Assembly (NCBI GenBank): GCA_009379915.1
Contig: WHSV01000027.1
Span: 1-39,961, forward strand
Origin: Actinomycetota bacterium
GTDB taxonomy: Bacteria; Actinomycetota; CADDZG01; WHSQ01
Direction: 5' to 3'
Length of the DNA stretch: 39,961 nucleotides
A model generated the notes under the pieces. It did not search any database. It had not been told where the DNA came from and saw only the letters and a list, made by a program, of their open reading frames with translations. The position numbers and the translations under genes were made by a program. Below are positions 39,658 through 39,961 of this stretch, in pieces (position 1 is the first letter of the stretch; every line of letters begins with the position of its first letter).

Positions 39658-39961
39658 CTAGTCCCACCAGTAGTCGGGGTGCTCCACCAGCGTGGTTATC
39701 GCGTTGCCGTCCTCGGTAATGACGATGTTCTCCTCCAACCGCACCGTCTGCTCCAGCTTCGGATGTCCTGCGAAGGTCTCGATGGCGAAGTACATGTTGG
39801 GCTTGATCTCGGCGGGATAGTCGAGCGAGTACGCGCGCGATACCCACATTCCCTCGTAGAGGCTGAGGCCGATGGAGTGGGCGAATTGCTGGAGGGACAC
39901 GCTGCCGTACTTGTCATCGTCGTAGACGGGGAACTTGGCGGCGACGTCGGCGGTGGTGTTG
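39658..39961 (-). CDS. M24 family peptidase/creatinase-like protein (C-terminal part)
   Basis: Only the last 100 or so residues are in the window; the frame continues past the right edge. HSIGLSLYEGMWVSR supplies the metal His of pita-bread peptidases, YFAIETFAGHP the next ligand Glu, and VRLEENIVITEDG the final Glu. M24 members are Xaa-Pro aminopeptidases or creatinase/ectoine-hydrolase types that cleave C-N bonds. In a catabolic operon with HMG-lyase-like and alcohol dehydrogenase genes, a small-molecule hydrolase is more likely than a peptidase (inference). Confidence 0.8.
   Translation of the reverse strand, partial: NTTADVAAKFPVYDDDKYGSVSLQQFAHSIGLSLYEGMWVSRAYSLDYPAEIKPNMYFAIETFAGHPKLEQTVRLEENIVITEDGNAITTLVEHPDYWWD

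Overview
The window looks like part of a chromosome from a high-GC Gram-positive-type bacterium, most likely an Actinomycetota member from soil or sediment. Four things point that way: strong Shine-Dalgarno sequences with frequent GTG starts, an F420-dependent LLM-class oxidoreductase, ANTAR-domain proteins, and small basic proteins typical of actinobacterial stress loci. No rRNA, tRNA, CRISPR array, insertion sequence or prophage gene was seen.

Region 1 (1-2.8 kb, minus strand) is a tight three-gene operon: a sigma-70-family factor, an unrecognised 308-aa protein, and a Rad50/SbcC-like ATPase with a CPTC zinc hook that runs off the left edge. Region 2 (3.0-8.8 kb) holds a cysteine-dioxygenase-like cupin divergent from a berberine-bridge-type FAD oxidase, a trypsin-like protease preceded by a small protein resembling the protease's own N-terminal domain, an HtrA-like protease without a membrane anchor, and an acetyltransferase of the aminoglycoside AAC(2') type. 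Region 3 (8.9-13.5 kb) has sigma/ANTAR remnants, a zinc alcohol dehydrogenase, a stand-alone ANTAR protein, an F420 enzyme and an extended SDR. Region 4 (13.6-17.4 kb) has a QEGLA-motif metallopeptidase translationally coupled to a glutathione-synthase-like ATP-grasp ligase, flanked by small stress-type proteins. Two of these appear to carry single-base frameshifts.

Region 5 (17.6-40 kb) is a catabolic island of about 20 genes: a CtBP-like dehydrogenase, two cyclase/formamidase-type hydrolases, a hydantoinase-like amidohydrolase, two zinc alcohol dehydrogenases, an SDR, three cupins, an SsuABC-type importer, two paralogous ACMSD-like amidohydrolases, an acyl-CoA dehydrogenase, a complete molybdenum hydroxylase (CoxG/M/L/S-like), a GntR/FCD regulator, an HMG-lyase-like enzyme and a partial M24 peptidase. 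AT-rich palindromes centred on TGCA (consensus about ATAYTATGCATNATAT) lie in four promoter gaps, and a weaker copy lies upstream of the GntR gene. I infer one GntR-controlled regulon for uptake and breakdown of a ring compound. A nitrogen heterocycle or cyclic amide would fit the hydantoinase, cyclases and Mo-hydroxylase, but the substrate cannot be read from the sequence.
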